The notes: generated by a model from the sequence alone, not told the origin. A stretch of DNA of 64,000 nt from DATAGF01 sp963813355 (GCA_963813355.1 CAWEYS010000023.1:186001-250000), one strand, 5' to 3'; counted from the stretch's first letter, positions 44,970 to 53,582 are shown. Numbers and translations: made by a program.

Positions 44970-46259
44970 TCACCGCGCAACCTCGGTGGGCTGCGCCGCT
45001 GGTCCGCGGGACCGAGTCACATCTGTTGGGGCGCTCTCCATCGGCGGGGCTGCGCCGCGCGGGTGCCGCGCGTACCAGCCGGCGTATCGGTCGGCGAGGG
45101 GGGCGGCGCTGAGGCCGTGGGCGAAGACCGAGAGCCCCACGGTCAGGTAGACCGCGAGCACCAGCAGGTGCTCGTGGGGAAGGTCCGACTCCTCGATCAC
45201 GATCACCGCGAACACGATCGATGCCAGGCCGCGGGGGCCGAACCAGCCGAGGAAGCCGAGCGTCGGCAGCTTGGCCCGCGACCCCAGCATCGCGATCGCG
45301 ACCGGGAGCATCCGCACCAGCGTAAGGCTGAGCACCGCGTACAGGGCGAGCTCCCAGCTCAGCTCACCGAGCGCCGGTCCGAGCAGAATGGCACCGAAGA
45401 ACAGGAAGGTGACGCCGTTGAGCACGTTCCCCACCTGCTCGCTGAGCTGGTTGATCTTCTCGGGGTCGCGCCCGAGCGCCAGCCGGAAGGTCATGCCCGC
45501 GACGAACGCGGCGATGAAGCCCGATCCGCCGAGCCCGCTCGCAGTCCCGTAGGCGAGCCCCGCGCCTGCGACCGGGATCACCTGCCGCCACTGACCCGCG
45601 ATCAACCCTCGGCGGCCGGCGTAGAGGACGATCGCCGCGGCCACGAGCCCGCCCACCACGCCGCCGACGACCCCGTAGCCGATCTCCTCGAGCAGGAGCC
45701 GTCCTGCGCTGCGGCCTTCGGAGATCTCCGATTCCACGTCGGCAGCCGCCACGGCCGCGAACAGCAGCGGGACACAGATCCCGTCGTTGAGCCCGCTCTC
45801 GATGTTGAGCCCCTGGCGGATCCTCCCCGGGACGCGCGGATCGGTGACGACCGCCTGCCCCAGCGCTGCGTCGGTGGGCGCGAGGATCACCCCCAGGATG
45901 ACGGCCTCTCCGACGGTGAGCTGGTCGAAGATGAGAGCCGCCGCGACGGCGCCGAGGGCGATCGTGAGCGGCAGTCCGATCCCGAGCAGGCGCACCGGCA
46001 GCCCGGCCTCGCGGCGAAGCTCCCCGAGGTCGATGCGCGAGGCGTCGCAGAACAGCACCAGGGCCAGCGTCGCCTCCGCCAGCGTTCGCACGACCGCGCC
46101 CGAGCTGGCGAGGTCGATCCCGTCGAGCACCTCGGGTCCCACCAGCAGCCCGACCGCGACGACGACCATCGCCGGCGTGACCGGCGTCCCGGACAGCCGC
46201 CGCGAGATCGCCACGACGCCCAGGAGCGTAAGCGCGACGATGGCAAGGGACCATTCCAT
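44970..46259 (-). CDS. Na+(K+)/H+ antiporter, CPA1 type
   Basis: 429 aa, 12-13 hydrophobic segments. CPA1 motifs: LAPTDAALGQAVVTDPRVP, NIESGLNDGICVPLL (the ND ion-binding pair), LGGSGFIAAFVAGMTF, NGVTFLFFGAILLG and LGWFGPRGLASIVFAVIVIEE. Exchanges Na+ or K+ for protons, probably for pH and salt tolerance. ATG at 46259 lies just after an arylsulfatase remnant. The C-terminal tail is short and hydrophilic. Confidence 0.9.
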   Translation of the reverse strand: MEWSLAIVALTLLGVVAISRRLSGTPVTPAMVVVAVGLLVGPEVLDGIDLASSGAVVRTLAEATLALVLFCDASRIDLGELRREAGLPVRLLGIGLPLTIALGAVAAALIFDQLTVGEAVILGVILAPTDAALGQAVVTDPRVPGRIRQGLNIESGLNDGICVPLLFAAVAAADVESEISEGRSAGRLLLEEIGYGVVGGVVGGLVAAAIVLYAGRRGLIAGQWRQVIPVAGAGLAYGTASGLGGSGFIAAFVAGMTFRLALGRDPEKINQLSEQVGNVLNGVTFLFFGAILLGPALGELSWELALYAVLSLTLVRMLPVAIAMLGSRAKLPTLGFLGWFGPRGLASIVFAVIVIEESDLPHEHLLVLAVYLTVGLSVFAHGLSAAPLADRYAGWYARHPRGAAPPMESAPTDVTRSRGPAAQPTEVAR

Positions 46260-46305
46260 TCAGGTCCCTCGCACGGCGACCGTCAGGGCGGCCGCCGTCC
46301 GGCGC

Positions 46306-46583
46306 TCACCTCCCTCGGGCGTCACGGGTACCGGTGAACTCCTCACCCGGCGCGATGTTGGGGTAGCGGCCATGCTCGGCTGGAGCGCGCCCAGGCGCTG
46401 GGCGACCGGCTCCAGCACCCACGCACAGTCGAGGCGCTTCTCGATCAGGTCCCACTCCTCGACCGGATCGTCGATCAGGTGCCGCCGTAGCAGCTCGATG
46501 TCTCCCCAGCCGACGTTGTCGCCCACGATGAAGACCACGTTCGGCCGATCCGAGCGCGAGGTCTGGTCGTTCGAGCTGGTCAC
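46306..46583 (-). pseudogene. Arylsulfatase remnant, deleted and frameshifted
   Basis: Starts like a sulfatase (RPNVVFIVGDNVGWGD, the first metal-ligand Asp region), then jumps straight to a C-terminal-type segment (DPVEEWDLIEKRLDCAWVLEPVAQRLGALQPSMA). Several hundred residues of the normal ~500 aa protein, including the formylglycine site CxPSR, are missing. After SMAA a frame slip occurs; the other frame gives YPNIAPGEEFTG and a stop at 46306, the expected family end. So one large in-frame deletion plus one indel. The region between flanking transporters may be a scar of rearrangement. Confidence 0.8.
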
Positions 46584-46611
46584 GAGAGCCTCTCTTTCGC
46601 GCGGGCCGAGG

Positions 46612-47679
46612 TCAGTTGAGCATCTTCTTGACCGCCGGCTGGGCTCGGTCGGCCACCAGCCTGAAGAAGCCCTTCGCCCGGAGGAGGCCGATGGCCTTGG
46701 CGGCGATCACGGTGAAGGGCACGGCCAGGATGAGGCCGACGATGCCGGCGAGGAAGCCGCCCAGCGCCGTGACGACGAGCACGACCAGCGGGTGGATGTC
46801 GAGGGTGCGGCCCATCACCTTGGGCTCCACGAAGTTCTCGAGCAGCAGGTTCGAGGCGACCACCACCACGAGCATGACGATGGCCACGTCGAGCCCGCCG
46901 TCGCCGAGGGCGACGATCACGGCCAGCCCGCCGCCGAGGAAGGCGCCGATGTAGGGGATGTAGCCGCCGATGAAGTTCACCATGAAGATGGTGAACACGA
47001 GCGGGAGGCCGAGCAGCAGGGCGGCGAGGGCGACGACCACCGCGACGATCGCGGACATGGCGGTGCGGCCCCGGCCGTAATCGCGGAGGATCCCGCACGC
47101 CTCGCTGATGAAGGCGTTGACCTCGCCCCGGATCGAGGGGTCGATCTGCGCGACGACGGAGCGCCGGAGCTTGGCGCCGTCCTTGAGCAGGTAGTACATG
47201 ATGAGCGCGCCGAGGATCAGGCCGCTGGCCACGCCGAGCAGCGCGTTGACGCCGGAGACCAGCTTGGTGACGAAGCCGCCGGTGACCTCCGGGGACGCCT
47301 CCTCGATCGCCGTCCGGACATCATCCAGGTGGGCCTGATCGAGACCGAGCTCGTCGACCGCGTAGGCAATCGCCGAGTTGACCGAGTCACTGATCTCAGC
47401 TGTCTGGTCGATCACGCCCTGCGCGGTCGCGATCACGACGACGGCACCGACGGCGAGCAGGCCGAGGACGATCACGCCGGCGGCCAGGCTGGGCTTGAGG
47501 CCGTGGCGCGCGAGCTTCCCGACCAGGGGTCTGAAGATCACGGCCAGAACGGCGGCGAAGATCAGGGGGAGCACGATCTCGCTCACCGCGGCCAACGCGA
47601 AGACCACGATGACGAGCGCCACCACGCACCCGACGAAGCTCCACGCCAAGACGCCCAGCCTCGGGAACCGAGCTCCCAA
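46612..47679 (-). CDS. AI-2E family transporter
   Basis: 355 aa, eight hydrophobic segments. Typical blocks are SEIVLPLIFAAVLAVIFRPLVGKLARHG, GALIMYYLLKDG, MVNFIGGYIPYIGAFLGGGLAVIVALGD, NLLLENFVEPKVMGRTLDIHPLVVLVVTALGG and GIVGLILAVPFTVIAAK. Members export small molecules or exchange Na+/H+. The frame allows a TTG at 47679. An ATG at 47710 with a perfect GGAGG lies one frame away; a single extra base between the two would make it the true start (MKDPGSSGPGLG...). Confidence 0.85.
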   Translation of the reverse strand: MGARFPRLGVLAWSFVGCVVALVIVVFALAAVSEIVLPLIFAAVLAVIFRPLVGKLARHGLKPSLAAGVIVLGLLAVGAVVVIATAQGVIDQTAEISDSVNSAIAYAVDELGLDQAHLDDVRTAIEEASPEVTGGFVTKLVSGVNALLGVASGLILGALIMYYLLKDGAKLRRSVVAQIDPSIRGEVNAFISEACGILRDYGRGRTAMSAIVAVVVALAALLLGLPLVFTIFMVNFIGGYIPYIGAFLGGGLAVIVALGDGGLDVAIVMLVVVVASNLLLENFVEPKVMGRTLDIHPLVVLVVTALGGFLAGIVGLILAVPFTVIAAKAIGLLRAKGFFRLVADRAQPAVKKMLN

Positions 47680-47803
47680 GCCCGGGACCCGAGCTGCCCG
47701 GGTCCTTCATCGCGACCGCCTCCTGCTCGGTGGGCGCCCGCCGATCCCGGGCGTCCCCAGCCGGGTCGGCACCGTGTGGGTTGTCGTCATCGATGGCCGG
47801 CAC

Positions 47804-47922
47804 ACCCGCGGTCGCGCATCGCCCCATCTCCCGGTCTGGCACGCCCTGCGCCATCCGGGCGCGTCCGGGGCAAACCTAGGCCGCCCGCCGGACGGATCGC
47901 ATCACCCGCATCGGATGATGGC
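47804..47922. repeat. Duplicated promoter-region segment, copy B
   Basis: Counterpart of 43256-43374. It keeps the CACCCGCGGTCGCGC, GCGCCATCCGGGCG and GCCGCCCGCC blocks and the terminal 24-bp motif. It occupies most of the gap 47680-47986 between the AI-2E gene and two mini-ORFs. Confidence 0.75.
47899..47922 (+). promoter_or_regulatory. Island motif site B
   Basis: Left half GCATCACCCGC, right half ATCGGATGATGGC: the clearest copy of the motif, with CATCA and TGATG forming the dyad. It ends 64 bp before the first mini-ORF, nearly the same spacing as site A to DUF1269. Confidence 0.55.
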
Positions 47923-47986
47923 GGGGCCTCGGGCTCGGTTGGACTGGTGCCGTGGAGCACCGCCATCCTCAACGGCGGAGGTAACG

Positions 47987-48058
47987 ATGCTGATCGCGCG
48001 GTTCGCCGTGCTCGCCGTTACGCCCCAACGGCCCGGCGGCGAGCGGGAAGGGCTCTAG
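47987..48058 (+). CDS. Mini-ORF (23 aa), possible leader peptide
   Basis: ATG at 47987 with an excellent GGAGG site (GGCGGAGGTAACG). Encodes MLIARFAVLAVT followed by a Pro/Gly/Glu/Arg tail. The stop TAG is directly followed by the ATG of the next mini-ORF, so translation is coupled. Too short for family assignment. Could be a small membrane peptide or a leader. Confidence 0.45.
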   Translation: MLIARFAVLAVTPQRPGGEREGL

Positions 48059-48148
48059 ATGGCAAAGGCCTTCGGCTGGGGCAAGTGGGTCGGGGTCGCG
48101 ACGACGCTCGGCTTCGCGGTCGCGTTCGCAATCCATGTGCTCGATTGA
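48059..48148 (+). CDS. Single-pass mini-protein (29 aa)
   Basis: ATG immediately after the previous stop. The peptide is one helix: MAKAFGWGKWVGVA then TTLGFAVAFAIHVLD, a basic aromatic N-terminus and a hydrophobic span of about 18 residues. It resembles small membrane stress proteins in architecture only. Located between promoter motif sites B and C. Confidence 0.5.
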   Translation: MAKAFGWGKWVGVATTLGFAVAFAIHVLD

Positions 48149-48149
48149 G

Positions 48150-48173
48150 GTCTCACCTCGATCGGATGATGCG
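48150..48173 (+). promoter_or_regulatory. Island motif site C
   Basis: GTCTCACCTCG then ATCGGATGATGCG; the right half is identical to site B. It ends 71 bp upstream of the DUF1254 start, followed by CGGTTTATAC, which may be a core promoter piece, and by AAAGGAAGG before the ATG. Confidence 0.55.
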
Positions 48174-48244
48174 GTCCGGCCCGGTCGGTTTATACGGTCG
48201 TCTCAGGCTCGGAGGGGCCCACTCTCGAAAGGAAGGTCGACGGG

Positions 48245-49819
48245 ATGAGCACCGCCAAGAGGAAGAAGAAGGGCGTCTCGGCGAAGACGCTGCGCTCGAT
48301 CTCGACCCCGGATCGCGTCGAGAGCCGTCTCGGCACGCTGGAGTTCGACGACGGCGCGCCCTCGGCGGCCACGGCCGAGCTGCTCTACGACCACCTCGAC
48401 TTCGTGCGCGGGGTCGAGGCGTTCATCGGCGCCTACCCCGGCGCGTCGGTGGCCGCGATCCGGCGGGGGTTCCTCTCGATCGGGGTCGAGGACAACGAGA
48501 TCCTGCTGTTCTCGGACCTGATGGACTCGGCCTCGCTCTTCCTCACCGGCAACTGCGACACGGTCTACTTCCTCTCCTTCATGGACCTCAGCGACGGGCC
48601 GATGGTGCTCGACGTCCCACCGCTCGGCCCGCCGTCGGGGATCCTCGGCACGATCGACGACATGTGGTTCCGCTGGGTCACCGACTTCGGCCTCCCCGGC
48701 CCCGACCGGGCCCAGGGGGGCCGCTACCTGATCGTCGGGCCCGGCTACGACGGGCCGCTCCCGGACGGCGGCTTCCACGTCTCGCACGCGCGCACCACGC
48801 GGGTGGTGGTGCTCGGCCGGGCCTTCATGGTCAACGGCGATCCCGGGCCGCCGGTGGAGGCGATCCGCGAGGGCGTCCGCATCTCCCCCTACGTGCCCGC
48901 CGCCGAGGGCACGGCGGTGGCGGCGTTCCTCGCCGGCGAGGTCCCGGCCCTCGCCCCGGTCGCCCCGGTCCCCGAGCAGCGGTTCATCGAGGGCTCGGGG
49001 GTCTCGTTCAACACGATCGCGCCGAGCGACTTCGGCTTCTGGGAGACCGTCGACGAGCTGGTGCAGCAGGAGCCGGCCGGGGCGGGTGAGCCCGAGCTGA
49101 TGGGGCTGCTGGCGTCCGTCGGGATCGTCAAGGGCACCCCCTTCGCGCCCGACGCGCGCATGCGCAAGGTCCTCGAGGACGCCGTCGTCGTGGGCAACGC
49201 CACGGCGCGCACGATCGCGTTCGCGCCGCGGGAGGAGGAGGGCTTCGCGGTCTACCCCGGCTCATGGTGGATCAACGGGCTCTGGGTCGGCGGCTACGAG
49301 TTCCTCGACCCCCCGCCGCAGATCACCGCCGAGGGCGTCGTGCCGAGCCCGAGCGACGGGGCGCGCAAGCTCAACTCGCGCATCTGGTTCCTCTATCCCG
49401 CCACCGGCGTCACCCCGGCGATGTGCATGCGCCTGACCGGCATCGGCTCCCAGTACCTCATCGCGATGCGCGGCGGCGACGGGGAGTTCCTGGACGGGGG
49501 CCGCAGCTACCGGCTCACCCTGCCGGCCGACATCCCGCAGAGCCGCTTCTGGTCGGTGATCCTCTACGACCGCCAGACGCGCTCCATGCTGCAGACCGAC
49601 CAGCCGAAGCCCGACCTCAGCAGCCAGTCGGGGACGGTCGAGACCAACCCCGACGGCTCCACGGACATCTACATGGGGCCGACGGCGCCCAAGGGCAAGG
49701 GCGACAACTGGCTCCAGACCGTCCCCGGCAAGGGCTTCTTCGTGATCCTCCGGCTCTACAACCCGCTGCAGCCGTTCTTCGACCAGACCTGGCGGCCGAG
49801 CGAGATCGAGCCGGTCTAG
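48245..49819 (+). CDS. DUF1254/DUF1214 domain protein
   Basis: 524 aa. DUF1254 in the N-terminal half (YDHLDFVRGVEAFIGAYPGASVAAIRRGF, NCDTVYFLSFMDLSDGPMVLDVPP, DMWFRWVTDFGLPGPDRAQGGRYLIVGPGYDG) and DUF1214 in the C-terminal half (NSRIWFLYPATGVTPAMCMRLTGIGSQYL, GRSYRLTLPADIPQSRFWSVILYDRQTRSML). A basic N-terminus (KRKKKG) replaces a signal peptide, so it appears cytosolic. Function of the family is unknown. The last 28 bp of the gene recur at 50466. Confidence 0.9.
   Translation: MSTAKRKKKGVSAKTLRSISTPDRVESRLGTLEFDDGAPSAATAELLYDHLDFVRGVEAFIGAYPGASVAAIRRGFLSIGVEDNEILLFSDLMDSASLFLTGNCDTVYFLSFMDLSDGPMVLDVPPLGPPSGILGTIDDMWFRWVTDFGLPGPDRAQGGRYLIVGPGYDGPLPDGGFHVSHARTTRVVVLGRAFMVNGDPGPPVEAIREGVRISPYVPAAEGTAVAAFLAGEVPALAPVAPVPEQRFIEGSGVSFNTIAPSDFGFWETVDELVQQEPAGAGEPELMGLLASVGIVKGTPFAPDARMRKVLEDAVVVGNATARTIAFAPREEEGFAVYPGSWWINGLWVGGYEFLDPPPQITAEGVVPSPSDGARKLNSRIWFLYPATGVTPAMCMRLTGIGSQYLIAMRGGDGEFLDGGRSYRLTLPADIPQSRFWSVILYDRQTRSMLQTDQPKPDLSSQSGTVETNPDGSTDIYMGPTAPKGKGDNWLQTVPGKGFFVILRLYNPLQPFFDQTWRPSEIEPV
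49786..49813 (+). repeat. 28-bp direct repeat, copy 1 (3' end of DUF1254 gene)
   Basis: Identical to 50466-50493. Encodes the last residues TWRPSEIEP of the DUF1254 protein. Confidence 0.9.
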
Positions 49820-49833
49820 GCGCTCGAACCCCG

Positions 49834-50460
49834 ATGGCCACCTCCAGCACACCGAACGGCGGCGACGCGGCGGGTGAGCCCGCCGCCGGGGCCCACCCCA
49901 AGCTCGGGTCCGCCTCGGAGACGGTCGTGGTCGCGATGTTCGCCAACCGCCACGCCGCCGAGCGCCTGCTGGCCTCGCTCGGGCGCGACTTCCGGAAGAA
50001 GGCCCAGAAGGGCGATGTGGCCGCCTTCCTGATCAGCGGCAACGCCGACGGCTCGTTCTCGGTCGCCCAGTCCCGGCTGCTCACGGCCAGCGGCGTGGTC
50101 GCGGCCGGGGCGGGGGTGGCCGTCGCCAGCCTGGCCGGGCTGATGGGGATCATGTCGGCGCTCAAGGGCGGCAGGACCGTGGTCCACGCCGCCCGCAAGC
50201 GTGGGACCCACGTCGACGCCGAGGCCCAGCGCCTGCGGGAGCTGCTGGCCCAGGCCGGCCCGCGCGCCTCGGTGCTGGTGGTCCGCTGCGCCGAACCGGG
50301 CGAGGCGGCCGCCGTCGTGGCCCTGGCCGCCGAACGGGCCGGCGACAGCTGGCACGGCTCGCGCGCCGAGTTCGTCGCGGGCCTCGGTCAGGGCGCGGGC
50401 AACTTCGACTGGCTGCTCGCCGCCCTCGACGAGCCCCCGCCGTCGACCCCGGGCGGCTGA
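49834..50460 (+). CDS. Protein of unknown function with glycine/alanine hydrophobic hairpin
   Basis: 208 aa, ATG 14 bases after the DUF1254 stop. Layout recalls DUF1269-type proteins: a mixed alpha/beta N-terminus (SASETVVVAMFANRHAAERLLASLGRDF), a small-residue hydrophobic pair (LLTASGVVAAGAGVAVASLAGLMGIMSAL), then a basic helix and RASVLVVRCAEPGEAAAVVALAAERAG. I do not recognise the family. It is bracketed exactly by the 28-bp direct repeats, which may mean it arrived by insertion or tandem duplication. Confidence 0.7.
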   Translation: MATSSTPNGGDAAGEPAAGAHPKLGSASETVVVAMFANRHAAERLLASLGRDFRKKAQKGDVAAFLISGNADGSFSVAQSRLLTASGVVAAGAGVAVASLAGLMGIMSALKGGRTVVHAARKRGTHVDAEAQRLRELLAQAGPRASVLVVRCAEPGEAAAVVALAAERAGDSWHGSRAEFVAGLGQGAGNFDWLLAALDEPPPSTPGG

Positions 50461-50465
50461 CTCAC

Positions 50466-50493
50466 GACCTGGCGGCCGAGCGAGATCGAGCCG
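50466..50493 (+). repeat. 28-bp direct repeat, copy 2
   Basis: Six bases after the stop of the unknown gene; identical to the 3' end of the DUF1254 gene at 49786-49813, with similarity fading over the next seven bases. No coding role here. Confidence 0.9.
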
Positions 50494-50503
50494 TTCTCGG
50501 CCG

Positions 50504-50848
50504 TCACGGGTCGAGCTGCTCGAGCGCGGCCTCGACGTCGTAGCCGAGCGCGAGCGCGAGCTTCGGGGCGGACGAGACGACCCGCGCGGCCCCCGTCACC
50601 GGCGTCACCGCCTCGAGGGTGGCGACGACCTCGTCTCTCGTCGCCCCGGCCGCGAGGGCGTGCGCGACGGCATGCTGGAACGAGGCCGGCGCCGCGTCGA
50701 CGGCGACGATCGCCGCGATGCGCACGAGTGACGTCGTCCGTTCGTCGAGGACCGACGCGGCCAGTGAGCTGGCCTCCATTGCGATCGCGTCGACCAGCGC
50801 GTCGTCGTGGACCGCGAGCCGGCGAAGGTGCTCCTTGTAGTCGTCCAT
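50504..50848 (-). CDS. Carboxymuconolactone decarboxylase (AhpD-like) family protein
   Basis: 114 aa all-helical protein: MEASSLAASVLDERTTSLVRIAAIVAVDAAPASFQHAVAHALAAGATRDEVVATLEAVTPVTG is the CMD core. The CxxC of AhpD peroxidase-type members is missing, so a redox role like AhpD is unlikely. ATG at 50848; a longer frame from 50893 would overlap the regulator's stop. Adjacent to a LuxR/MalT-type regulator on the same strand and likely co-transcribed. Confidence 0.8.
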   Translation of the reverse strand: MDDYKEHLRRLAVHDDALVDAIAMEASSLAASVLDERTTSLVRIAAIVAVDAAPASFQHAVAHALAAGATRDEVVATLEAVTPVTGAARVVSSAPKLALALGYDVEAALEQLDP

Positions 50849-50889
50849 GGCGCGAGTTCCATTGTCACCGGCCGCAGCCTCCCGCCGCC

Positions 50890-53163
50890 TCATCCATCCT
50901 GGATGACATCCGTCCGCGGCGGGTAGATCGAGCTCTCCAGGAGCCCGACCTCGACCGCGCGCTCGATCGCCTTGCCTCGCGAGGACGCATCCAGCTTGCG
51001 GTAGATCGCGAGCGCCTCGGTCTTGACCGTGTTGCGCGAGATGAACAGGCGCGCGCCGATCTCCGGGAACGTGAGATGGGTGGCGAGATACGGAAGCAGC
51101 CGGAGCTCCGCGCCGGTCAGGCTCATCGCCCAGGCGCCGGCCGAGCCCGAGGTCGCCGCCAGGCGCTCGCGCAGCTCCCGCGCCTCCTCGACGAGCGAGC
51201 CCAGGTCCGGGCGGAGCTCCAGCACCTCCTCGGCCTCGGAGAACACCGTGCGGGCCGCGGGGACCTCGCCCAGCGCGAGGTGGGCGCGGGTGAGCTCGAG
51301 CCCGACCCCGACGGCCAGCCAGGGGAAGGAGTGGTCGAGCAGGGGCCGCAGGCGGTGGGCGCGCGTCAGCGCCGCGCGGGCATCCGCCTGCCGCCCCTCA
51401 TGGAGCGCGACGCGCGCCGCCGCGACGTGCACGATGGCGCTCGTCGAGTAGTCGCCGAGGCCCGTCTCCTCGACCAGCGCCTGCGCCCGCCGTGCCTGGC
51501 TCCCGGCCTCGTCCCAGGCGGCCTGCCGCCCCGCGAGCAGCGCGAGCTGCGCCTGCGCGATGTAGCACTCCTCCACGGCGCCGCTGGCCTGCGCCGCGTC
51601 GACGGCCGCCGCGAGGTCGGCTCGCGCCCGATCGGCGGCGCCGAGCAGCGCCTGGGCGATGCCTCGGACGCACAGCGCGGTGGCTCGCCAGTCGCTTCCC
51701 GTGGGGAGCAGCTCGAGGGCCCGCTCCGCGTCCGCGAGCGCGCGCTCGACGCCGTCCGCCATCATGGCCGCGCGGAGAGTGGCGACCCAGGGCTCGATCG
51801 TGGCGCTGCCGTCAGAGAGCGGGATGGCCGAGGTGGCCCCATCGGCGAGCGAGAGCCATCGCTGGGCATCGGCCGACCGCCCGGTCAGCGCGCGCGCCCA
51901 GGCGCCGAAGACGGCGATCGCGGGGAACCGCACCAGGTCGTCGTCGTCGAACCACTCGAGCCACTGCTCGAGGGTCTCCAGGCGCCCGCCGTAGTGGAGG
52001 CTCAGGGCGAGCCGGTCGACCAGCCCGGCGACGACGGCCGTCTCGCCCGCGGCCCGGCCGTAGAGGACCGCCTCCTCCAGCAGGTCATTGGCCACGCACC
52101 AGGCCATCGCGCGGGCGTTGAGCGTGGCCACCGTCTCGGGCTCGCGCCGCTCGAGCTCGCTCCGCAAGAGCTCGCCGAACAGGTGGTGGTAGCGGTACCA
52201 CTCGCCTCGCCGATCGAGCGGCACGACGAAGCTGTTCGAGCGCACGAGCGACTCGAGCGTCGCCGCGGACTGCGTGGTCTCGAGCACCGCGTCGCAGAGG
52301 CGGCCGCACATCCTCTCGAGCACCGACGTGTGCGTGAGGAACCGGGCCTCGGCCTCCGGCAGCCGGGACAGGATCTCGAAGCGGAAGTACTCCGACACCA
52401 ACCGGTCGTCGCCGGCGAACACCATGGCAGGCGCCGGGTCCGGCGCCCCGGCCTGCAGCGAGAGCGCGGCGAGATAGAGGCCGGCCGGCCAGCCCTCGGT
52501 CCGCTCGGTCAGGTCGGCGACGTCGGTCGGGTCGAGCTCGACACCCGCGCCGCTCAGCAGCGCGGCCGCCTCCTGCTGGTCGAGCCGGAGATCGGTCACG
52601 CCGATCTCGTGCAGCCGCCCCTGCGTCCGCCAGCGGGCGAGGGGCAGGTGCGGCTCCTCCCTGCTCGCGGTGGCGATCAGCGACCCCGCCGGAACGTGCT
52701 CGCACAGCGCGGCGAGCACGTCGAGGCAGGCGGGGTTCGCGATCGCGTGCAGGTCGTCGAGCACGAGCACCAACGGACGCTCGAGGGACGCCAGCGCGCT
52801 CCCGAGGCGCGGGACGTGGGTCGACCAATTGGAGCCGCCCGGGCCGGACAACGCGTCGAACACCTCGGGCGCGAGCGGCTCGACACGGTTGAGCGCGGCC
52901 GCGATGTACTGCAGGAACAGGACGGCGTCGTCGTCCCGCCCGTCGAGGGCGACCCACGCGAAGGGACGCGGATCCTTCTCGGCCCACAGCGCCAGCAGCG
53001 TCGTCTTGCCGTAACCGGGGGGCGCGATGACGCTCGCGAACGGCAGCGGCGACGCGCACAACGGCGCGATCACGTCGGTCTTGACGACGACGCCGGATCG
53101 AAGCGGCGGTGGCGCGAGCTTCGCCTCGATGAGGTCGAAAGGGGGGTGGTCCGCGACCGCCAC
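50890..53163 (-). CDS. MalT-like LuxR-family (LAL) transcriptional regulator
   Basis: 757 aa. N-terminal STAND/NTPase: Walker A IAPPGYGKTTLLALW (~46), Walker B LVLVLDDLHAI (~130), then winged helix and TPR-like repeats (~330-660). A C-terminal LuxR HTH follows: LTGAELRLLPYLATHLTFPEIGARLFISRNTVKTEALAIYRKLDASSRGKAIERA. LAL regulators sense a ligand, use ATP and activate transcription. Slightly shorter than the usual 850-900 aa. It sits inside the stress-type island and is the only regulator there, so it is the best local candidate to bind the repeated upstream motif; this is inference. Confidence 0.88.
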   Translation of the reverse strand: MAVADHPPFDLIEAKLAPPPLRSGVVVKTDVIAPLCASPLPFASVIAPPGYGKTTLLALWAEKDPRPFAWVALDGRDDDAVLFLQYIAAALNRVEPLAPEVFDALSGPGGSNWSTHVPRLGSALASLERPLVLVLDDLHAIANPACLDVLAALCEHVPAGSLIATASREEPHLPLARWRTQGRLHEIGVTDLRLDQQEAAALLSGAGVELDPTDVADLTERTEGWPAGLYLAALSLQAGAPDPAPAMVFAGDDRLVSEYFRFEILSRLPEAEARFLTHTSVLERMCGRLCDAVLETTQSAATLESLVRSNSFVVPLDRRGEWYRYHHLFGELLRSELERREPETVATLNARAMAWCVANDLLEEAVLYGRAAGETAVVAGLVDRLALSLHYGGRLETLEQWLEWFDDDDLVRFPAIAVFGAWARALTGRSADAQRWLSLADGATSAIPLSDGSATIEPWVATLRAAMMADGVERALADAERALELLPTGSDWRATALCVRGIAQALLGAADRARADLAAAVDAAQASGAVEECYIAQAQLALLAGRQAAWDEAGSQARRAQALVEETGLGDYSTSAIVHVAAARVALHEGRQADARAALTRAHRLRPLLDHSFPWLAVGVGLELTRAHLALGEVPAARTVFSEAEEVLELRPDLGSLVEEARELRERLAATSGSAGAWAMSLTGAELRLLPYLATHLTFPEIGARLFISRNTVKTEALAIYRKLDASSRGKAIERAVEVGLLESSIYPPRTDVIQDG

Positions 53164-53430
53164 GGCCGGGAAAGCTACATCGCGCCCACGCGCCTGGGCA
53201 ACGAGCCACGAGTGGTGGCGGCCGGGCGCGGGCTCGGTCGTCCACGACTTCAGGCCACCGGCATGAGGGAGAATCGGGTGGGCTCAGGCCCAGATCGGCT
53301 TAGCGGAGCATCATCTCGGCGCTCGGCGCCGACCCGAGGGGTCGGAGCCGACGACCATTCATCAGTCGATGGTCCAACCGGCAGTCAGGCCCGGTTCAGG
53401 TTCTTCTGTGGCCCGATGCGGCCGCGCCGT

Positions 53431-53454
53431 GGATCGTCCGTTCTGGATGATGCC
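53431..53454 (+). promoter_or_regulatory. Island motif site D
   Basis: GGATCGTCCG then TTCTGGATGATGCC. GGATGATG matches exactly, the left half is weaker. It lies 128 bp before the DUF6325 start, within the 419-bp gap 53164-53582 after the divergent regulator. A hairpin CCGACCC-GAG-GGGTCGG is at 53329-53345. I see no other gene in that gap. Confidence 0.4.
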
Positions 53455-53582
53455 GGAAGGCGATGCCCCCGCCTACGATCGCCCCGACGCTTCCGACCAC
53501 AGCCATCACGCAGGGCGAGCTCGAGGCGATCGCGCCGACGGCACGCCGAGCCACCATGAGCGGACACACCAGAGGAGGGACA

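Noticed and set aside
50886..50912. A motif copy near the CMD/LuxR junction (CATCCTGGATGACATCC)
   Set aside because: Only GGATGA matches and it lies inside the 3' end of the regulator gene.
53396..53557. Minus-strand ORF MVARRAVGAIASSSPCVMAVVGSVGAIVGGG, possible small membrane protein
   Set aside because: Hydrophobic stretch is attractive, but there is no ribosome site and it lies across motif site D in a promoter region.
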